Positions 7,142-14,929 of a DNA stretch of 64,000 nt are shown here, one piece after another. The notes beneath the pieces were generated by a model. It ran no database searches and had not been told where the DNA came from. It saw only the letters and a program-made list of their open reading frames with translations. The stretch is from Chelatococcus sp. YT9 (GTDB taxonomy: Bacteria > Pseudomonadota > Alphaproteobacteria > Rhizobiales > Beijerinckiaceae), in NCBI RefSeq assembly GCF_018398315.1, contig NZ_JAHBRW010000001.1, positions 678,001 to 742,000 on the forward strand, read 5' to 3'. The position numbers and the translations under genes were made by a program. Numbering within the stretch: position 1 is the stretch's first letter; each line of letters starts with the position of its first letter.

Positions 7142-8839
7142 CTAATTGCCGCCGTCAGTTGCAGCGCGTGAAATCAGCGATTTGATCTCGGCCCGCCGCC
7201 TCGATTCATCGGCTGCGCGTTCCTCGAAAATACGGTGAACGCTCGGGTTCACACGATATTCCGATATTTTGCCGCCTCGCCGGGGAGGCACCGCATCCAG
7301 CCAGCCCATGAGCTCAAGCTGTTCCAAGGCTTTGGCAGCGCCTTCGGCCCCCAACCTCCTCAAGGGCCGGCTGCCGCGGCATATGTCCCGCACTGTAATG
7401 CTCTGAAAGCGACCCGCCAGGATGTACCCCGCCGCTTCGGCAACATCGTCGTGATCGTCTGTTAGGCCGAGGACGTTCGCGTAGAAGGCAACAGCGTGAC
7501 GGAACAGAAAAGTGTGCAGGAACTCACCTGCCCGTCTTGTCGTGCCTTCCGATATCTCTTCCGGCAGCTCGTGACTGGTCGCCTCTGCCGCATGGAATAT
7601 CAGGCATAGCCGAGCGAAGAACGCGTCATACTTCCCTAGATGCGCTCCAAACTTTCGATTGACCATCTCCCATGCCTGCGCAAGCGCGAGGTGCCGCTCC
7701 TCCAACTCATTGCGCAGCGCCTGCGCCGCCTCGCAAAAGCGGATAGGACGCTCGTCCCCCACAGGGCCGTGATGAGGCCGACACTTATGGAGTCGGCGCA
7801 CCAGGGCGCCATAGGCGCCCGTATTGCCCTCAAGCGGTTCGTGGCTACCAACCGTCGCTGGACCGAGAACAACCGGCAGCAGGCGCTGCAGGAGGCCGTC
7901 GTCGTGCGTGTCTGAGGCGATTGCTCGGATAGGCTCGGGCTGAATGCCGCCCAGGAGACTCACCGACAGGTTTGGGACATGGACCAGCCCGCGGCCGATG
8001 CGATTGGTCGTGTGTGCCCCACCGTTGAATGATTGCAGCCAGAAGCCGCGATCTGCCATCGCACCCTTCGTTGTGCCGTAACGCTCCATCGATCCGAACC
8101 AAGCGCTAAGCTCGTCGCGGAGAAGCAGGACGCCGCCCTGATTGTCGCGAAGCAACTCCTGCGTCGCCTCGACCGTGGTATCCTCAAGCATCACCCGCTT
8201 CTGTATCGGGGGCGGCGTAACGGCCCGCTCAGCCTTGGGCAGCCGTGCGTGCTCCGCAACTGCATTCAGATAATCACTGACGAACCCGGTATCGATTTCA
8301 CGCAGGGGGCGCGCCGCTGTTGCAATCATGGGTGACTTCTTCGTGCTTGGCGCTCCGACAAGCGCAACCCACAGCCGCGCCGATTCCGTCCAGTCCGGAT
8401 CGCTCCGCTTAACCTGCAGCTGAACGCGATCCGGCAAGGCAGCGGCGCACACGGCCAGCGCCGCGATCGCAAGGCCGCCGGCATCAACCCCCATCTGTTT
8501 GGAGCGGGCTTCCGCAAACTCCTCGATGACCGGTGGAAGTAGGCCCTTTGGAAGGGGCGGCTTCTGCCGCTCGGCCCAAAGGTCGACAGGCGTATTGTCG
8601 TTCGCCGCCGGAGGTGGCTGCACCGGGAGGCCCACCGCCATGCGAGCGTAGCGGGCAAGATCGGTGGGCCGATATTGACTGTCACCACTTGTCACCACCA
8701 CGGGGCCGCCATCCATGGCACGGAAAACGTTGCAGTGGATCCCGGCGATGGTGCATCCGACCAGCGTGCCGGACTCGACTGTCCCTCCGAACTTTTCTGA
8801 AAGCGCTTCTAAGATGTCGGGATCACCATCGTTCGTCAC
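7142..8839 (-). CDS. DUF3987 protein, phage replication-type (primase/helicase-like)
   Basis: Start chosen at the GTG whose TGA-overlap (GTGA) couples it to the gene upstream; this gives 565 residues (VTNDGDPDILEAL). The central domain has a P-loop-like VGAPSTKKSPM (about residues 180-190). It continues with LLLRDELSAWFGSMERYG and LSVSLLGGIQPEPI, matching the DUF3987 family found in phages and integrated elements. These proteins are generally placed with replication genes and are thought to act as primase- or helicase-associated ATPases. The C-terminal 100 residues look like a winged-helix domain. A motif shared with the nearby inverted repeat lies inside the 5' part of the gene. Confidence 0.8.
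   Translation of the reverse strand: MTNDGDPDILEALSEKFGGTVESGTLVGCTIAGIHCNVFRAMDGGPVVVTSGDSQYRPTDLARYARMAVGLPVQPPPAANDNTPVDLWAERQKPPLPKGLLPPVIEEFAEARSKQMGVDAGGLAIAALAVCAAALPDRVQLQVKRSDPDWTESARLWVALVGAPSTKKSPMIATAARPLREIDTGFVSDYLNAVAEHARLPKAERAVTPPPIQKRVMLEDTTVEATQELLRDNQGGVLLLRDELSAWFGSMERYGTTKGAMADRGFWLQSFNGGAHTTNRIGRGLVHVPNLSVSLLGGIQPEPIRAIASDTHDDGLLQRLLPVVLGPATVGSHEPLEGNTGAYGALVRRLHKCRPHHGPVGDERPIRFCEAAQALRNELEERHLALAQAWEMVNRKFGAHLGKYDAFFARLCLIFHAAEATSHELPEEISEGTTRRAGEFLHTFLFRHAVAFYANVLGLTDDHDDVAEAAGYILAGRFQSITVRDICRGSRPLRRLGAEGAAKALEQLELMGWLDAVPPRRGGKISEYRVNPSVHRIFEERAADESRRRAEIKSLISRAATDGGN
8679..8693 (-). repeat. Motif GACAAGTGGTGACAG shared with the inverted repeat at 7028-7127
   Basis: On the minus strand this 15-mer differs by one base from GACAAGCGGTGACAG present in both arms of the 7028-7127 repeat. 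Repeated sites in and beside a replication gene are typical of phage origins; here the role is inferred. Confidence 0.5.
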
Positions 8840-9102
8840 GCGGCCACCCGCTGCGCACCCGTGATGCGCTCTTGAACCATCGTCGCAATCTCGCGCCGCG
8901 TCTCCTGGGTGAATGTCGCGATTGGCTCGGGGTCCCGGTTGCATCGCGCGGACCACACAAGCAGTTCACCGTTCCCGGCTCGCGCCAAGGTCAGGTCTCT
9001 AAGGCGAATGCCGTGAGCGTTGAGGGTGAAGCTCGCGAGCAGCTCAATGCCGCCCTTCGTCAATCGGCTCGGCGTGAAGACCGCCAAATTTTCGATACGC
9101 AT
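8836..9102 (-). CDS. Hypothetical protein, 88 residues
   Basis: Start chosen at MRIENLAVFTPSRLTKGG with GGAAGAG about 7 bases upstream. The protein has LLASFTLNAHGIRLRDLTLAR and a C-terminal charged helix (ETRREIATMVQERI), a SpoVG-like look at the N-terminus but not a firm family match. Its stop overlaps the GTG of the DUF3987 gene. It begins 33 bases after the serine recombinase stop, so it could be the first gene of the left prophage or a downstream gene of the recombinase operon. Confidence 0.55.
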   Translation of the reverse strand: MRIENLAVFTPSRLTKGGIELLASFTLNAHGIRLRDLTLARAGNGELLVWSARCNRDPEPIATFTQETRREIATMVQERITGAQRVAA

Positions 9103-9135
9103 GTAGATCTCTTCCAAGAAATGGGAGATACTGCC

Positions 9136-10836
9136 TCAATCGAAATCAAGGTCAGCGATGGCGCGGATCATTGCCTCGCGCCAATTTCCCAAGTGAATAA
9201 TATCAACTACTTGCGTTCGTCTATTGAGGCCAGCACGGTCCTCCGCTACCATCTGCACCCCCGCGACGCGAACAGATGGGAACACATCGCATTCCAGCAA
9301 GGCTGAAAGCCTTCCCTTGATATCGACGGTCAGATTCTCCCCTGGTCTGGCTGGGTGGACGACCACGCTGTCTACCAAGGAGCGAAACGCTTCCAGCCCG
9401 GCCTGATCGTCACGAAGTGACGTAGCAAGGCTGGCGGCTAGATCTTCGAGGTGCTGACCATAGCGGACGAGCACGCCAGGGTGCAGAGCGATCACCTGGT
9501 CTTCCTGGTCGGCTAAGGTGAGATCGGCTTCAAAGCGCCGCATGTCAGCCTCCAGATCCCTCAACCTGTCCGATACCATCGCCGCCGGCACAGACCCATC
9601 GGCGATAGCATCTATGATCCTGTCCATCGCTCGTTTGGTCTCGCCAAGCTTCCGCTCGATGGCGGAGCGGTTTCGCCTACTGGAAGCCGAAAGTCTTTTC
9701 ATCTCGGCGTGGAAGGTGGCGACATACTCCGCGATCACCTGTGGATCACGCATTTCATCGCGTAGGCCTTCTACAACGGTCTTCTCGATTATGTCGGCAT
9801 AGTAGCGGCGGCCGTTTGTGCACGAACCGCTTTCGACGTGGCGCGAGCAGCGCACCCTAAGGCGCCCTCGGTCCTTGTCATGGACGCGCATGCCTGATCC
9901 GCATTCCCCACACTTAAGCAGGCCGGATAGGAGATGCTTTGGCTTCTGTCTGTGAGATGCTGGTGTATGGGACCGTTTCAGCTTTCGTGTCCGCGCAGCG
10001 TCGACAAGATCCTGTTCCACGATGCGCAAGTGAGGCACGTCAGCCGTGAGCCATTCGCTTTCAGGGTTTGGCCTGGAGACACGCTTGCCAGTGTCGGGGT
10101 CCTTAATCATTCGGACCCGGTTCCAAACGAGCTTACCGGCATAGATATCGTTCAAGATGATGCCGTAGCCTCGCGCCATGTTGCCGTTGATCGTCGAGGC
10201 GTTCCATACCTGCCCACGCGGCGGCGCTATGCGATCTCGGTTGAGCCCGGCGGCAATGTCGCGCGGCGTCCTGCCTCCTGCATACTCGGTGAAAATGCGG
10301 CGCACCACGTCCGCTTCATCCGGTACGATTTCCATCTCGCCTGGCTTGCCGGCAACAGGGCGATATCCATAAGCTTTTCCACCAGCATGGCGACCTTCAC
10401 GCACGATTCCAGATTGGCCCCGCCGAACCTTATGGGCAAGATCCGCAAGAAAGAGTGAGCCCAATAGGCCCCGCACTCCGATCTGCACCGCGTCGGCCGT
10501 GCCCTCGTGCACCGCCACCACCTCGACGCCGATGAAACGAAGGCGCTTCCAGATCCCTGCCAGATCTTCCTGATCTCGCGACAGGCGGTCTAGTGCCTCA
10601 ACCACGACGACATCGAACAGCCCGCCTTTCGCGTCGCGCATAAGGGCTTCGAGCCCCTCGCGGCCGAACAGCGAGGCGCCGGACCGAGCTCGGTCGGAAT
10701 ATTCCCGGACAACGGACAGCCCATTTCGTGAGCAATACGCCCTGGCAAGCGAAATCTGATCGTCAATCGAGCGGTCCTTCTGAAGATCGCTGGAAAAACG
10801 CGCGTAGATTGCTGCGTGTCTACTTGCCTGTCCCAT
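9136..10836 (-). CDS. Large serine recombinase (probable integrase)
   Basis: A 566-residue protein. Residues 1-150 form the resolvase catalytic domain with YARFSSDLQ (catalytic Ser), the region VEALDRLSRDQED and LFLADLAHKVRRGQ. Next comes a recombinase domain (about 165-280, GKAYGYRPV and LNDIYAGKLVWNR), a zinc ribbon with CGECGSG and CSRHVESGSC, and a C-terminal coiled coil. Such enzymes recombine short attP and attB sites without tRNA targets. I chose MGQASRHAAIYARF as start; an upstream ATG at 10905 is also open. The gene overlaps the 59-residue gene upstream, placing it at the end of the right prophage's lysogeny operon. It most likely integrated that phage. Confidence 0.9.
   Translation of the reverse strand: MGQASRHAAIYARFSSDLQKDRSIDDQISLARAYCSRNGLSVVREYSDRARSGASLFGREGLEALMRDAKGGLFDVVVVEALDRLSRDQEDLAGIWKRLRFIGVEVVAVHEGTADAVQIGVRGLLGSLFLADLAHKVRRGQSGIVREGRHAGGKAYGYRPVAGKPGEMEIVPDEADVVRRIFTEYAGGRTPRDIAAGLNRDRIAPPRGQVWNASTINGNMARGYGIILNDIYAGKLVWNRVRMIKDPDTGKRVSRPNPESEWLTADVPHLRIVEQDLVDAARTRKLKRSHTPASHRQKPKHLLSGLLKCGECGSGMRVHDKDRGRLRVRCSRHVESGSCTNGRRYYADIIEKTVVEGLRDEMRDPQVIAEYVATFHAEMKRLSASSRRNRSAIERKLGETKRAMDRIIDAIADGSVPAAMVSDRLRDLEADMRRFEADLTLADQEDQVIALHPGVLVRYGQHLEDLAASLATSLRDDQAGLEAFRSLVDSVVVHPARPGENLTVDIKGRLSALLECDVFPSVRVAGVQMVAEDRAGLNRRTQVVDIIHLGNWREAMIRAIADLDFD
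9240..9251 (+). other. Candidate left attachment core CCTCCGCTACCA
   Basis: Direct-repeat partner of 51557-51568. It lies about 104 bases before the end of the recombinase coding region. If it is real, the last residues of the recombinase come from DNA outside the phage. Confidence 0.35.
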
Positions 10837-10999
10837 CAGCTTGGTGCGCTCGTTCTGCTTGCTCTCGCTGGTTGGCATATTCGCGTCTGGCATCCGCCCG
10901 CGCAAGGGCTCGTGCGAGTTCCAGAACAGCGGGGTCGATCGGCCGGCCGCAAGAACGTGCCAATGGAGCCCTGCCGTCGTATGGCCGGGATCTGCTCAA
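10820..10999 (-). CDS. Small charged protein, 59 residues, upstream of the recombinase
   Basis: Reads from a TTG that overlaps the stop of the 99-residue gene (TTGA) and ends 17 bases inside the recombinase start. Its core RPIDPAVLELARALARADAR looks like a conserved helix often met in short genes beside phage recombinases. The TTG start is inferred from the overlap. Function unknown. Confidence 0.5.
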   Translation of the reverse strand: MSRSRPYDGRAPLARSCGRPIDPAVLELARALARADARREYANQREQAERAHQADGTGK

Positions 11000-11295
11000 T
11001 CGCGCCTCCACCCTTTCTTGTCCAGTACAGCTTGGAGCTCGACGCGTGCCTTCTCCGGCAACCCGTCCCAGCCGAACCAGCGATCCGTTGCCCAAGCCGT
11101 GAAGGCCATGGCGTCGTCAGCGGCCTTGCCGGTCGCCTCGTCAATCATCGCCTCAAGACTGCCGGGAGCGACGCGCGAGCCGAGCTTGTGCCCCGTGGCC
11201 TTCTCGAACCCACGGCGCATGTCAGGGTCATTCCACGCATAAGATATGAAGTCGCGCCAGGCGAGTGCCTGTAGATCTTCCATCGTCTCGATCAT
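10996..11295 (-). CDS. Hypothetical phage protein, 99 residues
   Basis: Starts MIETMEDLQALAWRDFISY, with its ATG overlapping the stop of the membrane protein upstream (ATGA). It is rich in Trp and Asp (AWNDPDMRRGFEKATGH, FTAWATDRWFGWDGLPEKA) and probably helical and soluble. No family is recognised. Tight overlaps on both sides place it in the lysogeny operon that ends with the recombinase. Confidence 0.65.
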   Translation of the reverse strand: MIETMEDLQALAWRDFISYAWNDPDMRRGFEKATGHKLGSRVAPGSLEAMIDEATGKAADDAMAFTAWATDRWFGWDGLPEKARVELQAVLDKKGWRRD

Positions 11296-11453
11296 CAGTC
11301 GTCCCTCCCTGGTGGAAATGGTTCGGAAAAGGCGCCCCATGCGGCCATAGCCAGACAGATAACCGCCTGAGACATCACCCCGCCTGCCGCGAACACAACG
11401 GCGAAGGCTACGAAGATGGCTGCGAGAAGGATGTTGATCGGGAGCGGGGTCAT
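11295..11453 (-). CDS. Small membrane protein with two predicted membrane helices, 52 residues
   Basis: Starts MTPLPINILLAAIFVAF, 3 bases after the stop of the gene upstream, with its own stop overlapping the next start (ATGA). Two hydrophobic stretches, at about 6-24 and 27-40, are joined by a Gly-Gly turn. Function unknown. Small two-helix proteins in lysogeny operons sometimes act in superinfection exclusion; that is only a suggestion. Confidence 0.6.
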   Translation of the reverse strand: MTPLPINILLAAIFVAFAVVFAAGGVMSQAVICLAMAAWGAFSEPFPPGRDD

Positions 11454-11455
11454 GG

Positions 11456-12184
11456 TCAGCCTCCCGCCCGAGCGCGGATTGCGGCGGCTGAAACACGTCC
11501 CGTCCGCCACAGCAAGGCATCGATGACCGCTCCGATATAGCCGCGCCTAATGGCCTCGATCTCGACTTCGACGGCACAAGCTTCGCACTCATTATGGACA
11601 GCGCTGCGAAGGCAGTCCTGCGCCTCTTCCGCCCATACCTGATTGAGGTCGCGGTCTTTCTCCGCCGCTTCGGCGCGGGCTTTCTCTGCCCATAAGCTGT
11701 ACCGCAGCTGAGAGTTGATCGACCGGATAAAATCTAGCTCCGCCTTCACCTCATTCGGAGGGTTGGCTTTGAGTATGAAGGCATCAATCGCGGGGCATGT
11801 TAGAGGCGGCTCGATCTGGCCGGTATCGTCCTGAGAATGGGCCTCAACGCTTGGCGGCTCCAGGGGTTCGGGGTGGCCGGTGCTTTCGTGGGACTCACCC
11901 TCCCACCATGCCCATGCAGGCCATTCGCCTGGAGCGCCGAAAAGCTGGGGCAAGGCGTTCTCGACAGTGGGCACGAGCTTGTTCAGAGCCGCGTCAGACC
12001 GGTGATAAGCCGCGCTCCTGATCTCGTCGGTGCAAAGCCTGTCCTTCGCCGCGTAGGCGTCACCGGAAACGAAGCTTGAGAAAACCATGTCTATAACGAT
12101 GCAGCCGATTTCTTCTTTGATCTCGGGCGGAAGGCGGCGCCATGTGCACCGGGGATTGAAAGTGTCGAGCGGGTTGATGTTCAT
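11456..12184 (-). CDS. Hypothetical phage protein, 242 residues
   Basis: Starts MNINPLDTFNPRCTW, overlapping the stop of the ParB-like gene (ATGA). The N-terminal third is helical, the middle is a Pro/Glu-rich linker (HPEPLEPPSVEAHSQDD), and the C-terminal part is a charged helix (LWAEKARAEAAEKDRDL) followed by cysteines (NECEACAVEVE). No family is recognised. It is part of the lysogeny operon. Confidence 0.6.
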   Translation of the reverse strand: MNINPLDTFNPRCTWRRLPPEIKEEIGCIVIDMVFSSFVSGDAYAAKDRLCTDEIRSAAYHRSDAALNKLVPTVENALPQLFGAPGEWPAWAWWEGESHESTGHPEPLEPPSVEAHSQDDTGQIEPPLTCPAIDAFILKANPPNEVKAELDFIRSINSQLRYSLWAEKARAEAAEKDRDLNQVWAEEAQDCLRSAVHNECEACAVEVEIEAIRRGYIGAVIDALLWRTGRVSAAAIRARAGG

Positions 12185-13134
12185 GCCGCGTCCTCCTGGT
12201 ACGCACAGGCAGAGCAGGTCGTCGCGAGGCGCGCGCCGACGAAAGTGTTGTCACAGGCGTTGCAGCGATGGAGGTGGACACCGGGGCTCCAGCCGCCCCG
12301 GCTGTGAGGTGGAGCGGCGGCCTTCTTCCGCTTCTTTGTCTTTTTGAACCAGACCGAGGCCAACCCTCGCCAGAGCGGGACGCAGTGCGTAGCGGCGAAG
12401 ACCTTAGCTTCCTTCTCCGCTTCGTCGCCGAGCTGGACGATCGCAGCGGTCAGATCGGCGGCATCGAAGGCCTCGCAGTACTCCTCATCCGTCATCAGCA
12501 ATTCGACCGCTCGGATCTGCTGAGCCGATACAGGTGCGCATTCGGCCGCCCGCAGGACATCGAGGACCCATTTCGCGCCCTCCTCGCCGTGATTTCGGAT
12601 AAGACGTTCAATAGCGGCGATCGCCATAGTCTCGCCCGGCTTGAAGGCCTTGGGCTGCGTCCTGACGATCGCGATCCCCACCGCCGCGCAGACGCGCTCG
12701 ATGCCGAGTGCATCTTCGTCTTTCGCCGCGAGCGATGCCGCATGGATCTGCGTTCGGGTGACGTTGAGCCGGTCCCGGTTGTGGCCTAAGAACGCCTGAG
12801 CGCGGTCGACCAAGTCAGGTGCTTCGACGACCATCACCGGTATCTTCTCGATCGCTGGATGGCTCATCGCGGCAATAGCCGTGTGCTGTCCGTCGATGAC
12901 CTCCAGGCCCTCCTCAGTCCAGGCGGCAACGGGCGGCTTGAAGCGTCGCCAGTCCCATGTCGCAACAATGCGCCGGATCAACGTGATGGATCGTTCGGAC
13001 AGCGTCCGCTGATACGCCCCGTCAACCAGGAGATCGGAGGGGGACAGCCACGTGCATTCCGGCGGTGGCGTCGGTGGCGTCGCTGGGACAATGCCGTCGA
13101 TCGCCATCGCGTGGATCGGGCGACGCATTGTCAT
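12181..13134 (-). CDS. ParB/sulfiredoxin-fold protein with C-terminal zinc ribbon
   Basis: A 317-residue protein. The N-terminal 100 residues carry YQRTLSERSITLIRRI and VIDGQHTAIAAM, the ParB/Srx nucleotide-binding pattern (DGQH box). A helical middle follows, then a basic stretch (FKKTKKRKKAAAP) and a C-terminal four-cysteine ribbon (CNAC and CSAC, 13 residues between the pairs). Phage proteins of this type bind DNA or regulate; no ParA partner is visible, so plasmid-like partition is unlikely. Its start overlaps the gene upstream and its stop overlaps the gene downstream. Confidence 0.7.
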   Translation of the reverse strand: MTMRRPIHAMAIDGIVPATPPTPPPECTWLSPSDLLVDGAYQRTLSERSITLIRRIVATWDWRRFKPPVAAWTEEGLEVIDGQHTAIAAMSHPAIEKIPVMVVEAPDLVDRAQAFLGHNRDRLNVTRTQIHAASLAAKDEDALGIERVCAAVGIAIVRTQPKAFKPGETMAIAAIERLIRNHGEEGAKWVLDVLRAAECAPVSAQQIRAVELLMTDEEYCEAFDAADLTAAIVQLGDEAEKEAKVFAATHCVPLWRGLASVWFKKTKKRKKAAAPPHSRGGWSPGVHLHRCNACDNTFVGARLATTCSACAYQEDAA

Positions 13135-13565
13135 GGCAGCGCCTCGACCATCTTGACGGCCTCGAAGTCCGATCGAAGGACGCCCACCACCCGCCCCACA
13201 ATCAGCTTTTCAAGCATGAAGTCGGCGGGGTACGGGCCATCCATCATGAAGATGGGCTTCCCGGTTGTCGTCATCTGTGGCGAGATGGATTTGAGGTTAT
13301 AAGCGGGCTCGTCAGTGTCAGCAAACGTGACGCCGCGCGCCACCTCGAGGACCGCGATCCTGCATCGCCCTCGGCTACTCTGGATCAGATACATCTCGCC
13401 AAGGGCGAGATCCCGATTCCCCGAACCGACGACCGCAAATTCGCCGACACGGATAAGTGGTTCGCTGTCCGGTGAGCCGACTGGATGTGCAGTGCAACCT
13501 GCCGGCAGCTCGTCATAGACGAGCAAGGCGCTGTTGACGCCGAAGATTGGCGAGAGGCTGGTCAT
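13131..13565 (-). CDS. Hypothetical phage protein, 144 residues
   Basis: Starts MTSLSPIFGVNSALLVYDE, 4 bases overlapped with the gene upstream. The segment LIRVGEFAVVGSGNRDLALGEMYLIQSSRG resembles the beta-rich S24/LexA-like or cupin-like patterns of small phage proteins, but no catalytic Ser-Lys pair is evident. The C-terminus has LEKLIVGRVVGVLRSD. It may be a repressor-derived domain that has lost its peptidase; this is uncertain. Confidence 0.55.
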   Translation of the reverse strand: MTSLSPIFGVNSALLVYDELPAGCTAHPVGSPDSEPLIRVGEFAVVGSGNRDLALGEMYLIQSSRGRCRIAVLEVARGVTFADTDEPAYNLKSISPQMTTTGKPIFMMDGPYPADFMLEKLIVGRVVGVLRSDFEAVKMVEALP

Positions 13566-13807
13566 TGCCGCCCCTCCATCCTGCCCGAGAGAACGCGGCG
13601 CACATTTTCATAATGCCGGATGCCTGCTTCATGAAGGGCGAAGATATTATATCGCCTTCCGCTTGGCTCAGTGATGAGAAGGCCATCAGGTTCGGCGCTG
13701 GGCTCGACCGAGAAGCCAATTGATTGGTACGCGCTAATGGTCTGGTAGGCCGCTGCGGCGTCCCTGTCGTCTATGCTGAATTCTGAACTTGGCGTCGGGG
13801 AAAGCAA
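13562..13807 (-). CDS. Hypothetical phage protein, 81 residues (TTG start)
   Basis: I place the start at a TTG that has a strong GGAGG 6 bases upstream, giving LSPTPSSEFSIDDRDAAAAY. A longer reading to 13933 would run into the repressor gene. The C-terminus LHEAGIRHYENVRRVLSG is helical. It is the first gene after a promoter-like TTGACA and an inverted repeat at 13851-13869, so it probably opens the lysogeny operon. Confidence 0.55.
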   Translation of the reverse strand: MLSPTPSSEFSIDDRDAAAAYQTISAYQSIGFSVEPSAEPDGLLITEPSGRRYNIFALHEAGIRHYENVRRVLSGRMEGRQ

Positions 13808-13850
13808 AGCTGGCCTCCATCGGCTGGCGATGAGGCAAGCTACCCGCTTA

Positions 13851-13869
13851 GGGTTAACGCTGTCAACCC
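13851..13869 (-). promoter_or_regulatory. Operator-like inverted repeat over a TTGACA -35 element
   Basis: GGGTT and AACCC arms flank a 9-base centre. On the minus strand this reads GGGTTGACAGCGTTAACCC, so a consensus -35 box lies inside the repeat. A TAGCTT sits 18 bases further, and the 81-residue gene follows. The repeat resembles AACCCT/AGGGTT at 14615-14645 next to the repressor start, suggesting one regulator for both. Confidence 0.55.
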
Positions 13870-13887
13870 GTTTACGTGTTAAAAGTG

Positions 13888-14550
13888 TTATCGGCGCACA
13901 TGCCGCGCCACCACCCTGTGGCAAACTGGCCATTCCGCCCGGTCAAGATCAAGCTCTTTTGCTGGGCTCCACTGCTTCACTTGCCATTTGCTCTGCCGAG
14001 GCCGCACAAGCCTTTTCATCATCGCACGCCCCTCGCCTAAATCGCTCGCGTAGAAGATGCATGTCGTGCCGCTCACGGGCGGCAGGCGCGGGTGCACGAT
14101 GGCGAGATCACCCGGCTCATATTCCGGTGCCATCGAATCGCCGACCACATAAATCGCATACCCGCCCTCGATCCCTTCCAGGGGCTCGGGGCGCTTCATG
14201 AAGTCAATCGGATCGTTCGCGATCAGGATCTCGCCGTCTTCCTCCATTGCCGCGTACACAGGGATCTGCCCGGATGGCGCAGCCACCACCCGCGGCTTGA
14301 TCGGAAAATCCACGGCGCCGACCGAGCCCCCCGCAGTCTGTGGCGGCCATTGCGTCGTGATTATTCTGCCATGGAGCGGGATCCCTAGCGCCATTGCGAC
14401 TTCCGGCGCTATACGGGAACGCGCCACGAGCCCGCGCTCGATGCGGTCGATTGATGACTGGGTTGTCCCAACGGCTTCCGCCAGCTTGTCCTGGCTCCAG
14501 CCCTTGGCCTCGCGCGCCGCACGCACGGCTTCCCCGAATTCATTGTCCAT
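13888..14550 (-). CDS. Prophage repressor, XRE helix-turn-helix plus S24/LexA-type domain
   Basis: A 220-residue protein. Residues 5-60 form an XRE DNA-binding domain (GWSQDKLAEAVGTTQSSIDRI). The C-terminal half is S24-like with the catalytic Ser in VVGDSMAPEYEPGDLAIVHP and the Lys in GRAMMKRLVR. It would hold the lytic genes at 14657 onward silent. The usual Ala-Gly or Cys-Gly cleavage bond is not evident before the Ser (the region reads IPVYAAMEEDGE), so SOS-type self-cleavage may be weak or absent. A TTG 6 bases upstream is an alternative start. It is divergent from the Cro-like gene, the classic genetic switch layout. Confidence 0.88.
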   Translation of the reverse strand: MDNEFGEAVRAAREAKGWSQDKLAEAVGTTQSSIDRIERGLVARSRIAPEVAMALGIPLHGRIITTQWPPQTAGGSVGAVDFPIKPRVVAAPSGQIPVYAAMEEDGEILIANDPIDFMKRPEPLEGIEGGYAIYVVGDSMAPEYEPGDLAIVHPRLPPVSGTTCIFYASDLGEGRAMMKRLVRPRQSKWQVKQWSPAKELDLDRAEWPVCHRVVARHVRR

Positions 14551-14556
14551 GGTCAA

Positions 14557-14656
14557 CCCCGAACACGTTTTCCCTGTTATTCACACTTTTACCCGATATC
14601 GTTTTAACTCGCACAACCCTATTGCGCATTATTCGTTTCAGGGTTAAAAATGCGGC
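14557..14656. promoter_or_regulatory. Divergent switch region between repressor and Cro-like genes
   Basis: This A/T-rich 100-base region holds the starts of both arms. It contains an inverted repeat AACCCT (14615-14620) and AGGGTT (14640-14645), plus TTTTAAC and TTTACCC half-sites that match the GGGTT/AACCC operator at 13851-13869. These are the likely repressor and Cro binding sites. Confidence 0.6.
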
Positions 14657-14929
14657 ATGACGCGATTTCGGAACCCTTCTCTACAGCGGGCAATCGAGAT
14701 CGTCGGCTCGCAATCGAAGCTGGCGAAAATGATCGGTGTCCGCTCCCAGGCCGCGATCTCCAGGGCTCTCCTTGGGGAAGTGAAGCTGTCTGCTGAATTG
14801 GCCGTGGCGGTCGAGGCTGCCACGGCCGGACAAGTCCCACGGTGGCAGTTGCGCCCGGACCTCTGGGCCGCCCCATGGTCAACATACTCGCTGCCCGAAC
14901 CTGAACAGAAGCAGGAGGCGCGCGCGTGA
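14657..14929 (+). CDS. Cro/YdaS-like helix-turn-helix regulator
   Basis: A 90-residue protein with LQRAIEIVGSQSKLAKMIGV and SQAAISRALLGEVKLSAELA, the pattern of YdaS/Cro-type antitoxin-like regulators that face CI-type repressors. It is the first gene of the lytic transcript, and its stop overlaps the GTG of the next gene. The tail (EPEQKQEARA) is unstructured. It is expected to bind the shared switch operators and favour lytic growth. Confidence 0.75.
   Translation: MTRFRNPSLQRAIEIVGSQSKLAKMIGVRSQAAISRALLGEVKLSAELAVAVEAATAGQVPRWQLRPDLWAAPWSTYSLPEPEQKQEARA

Noticed and set aside
12181-13134. Plasmid-type ParAB partition system
   Set aside because: Only a ParB-fold protein is present; no ParA ATPase gene lies near it.
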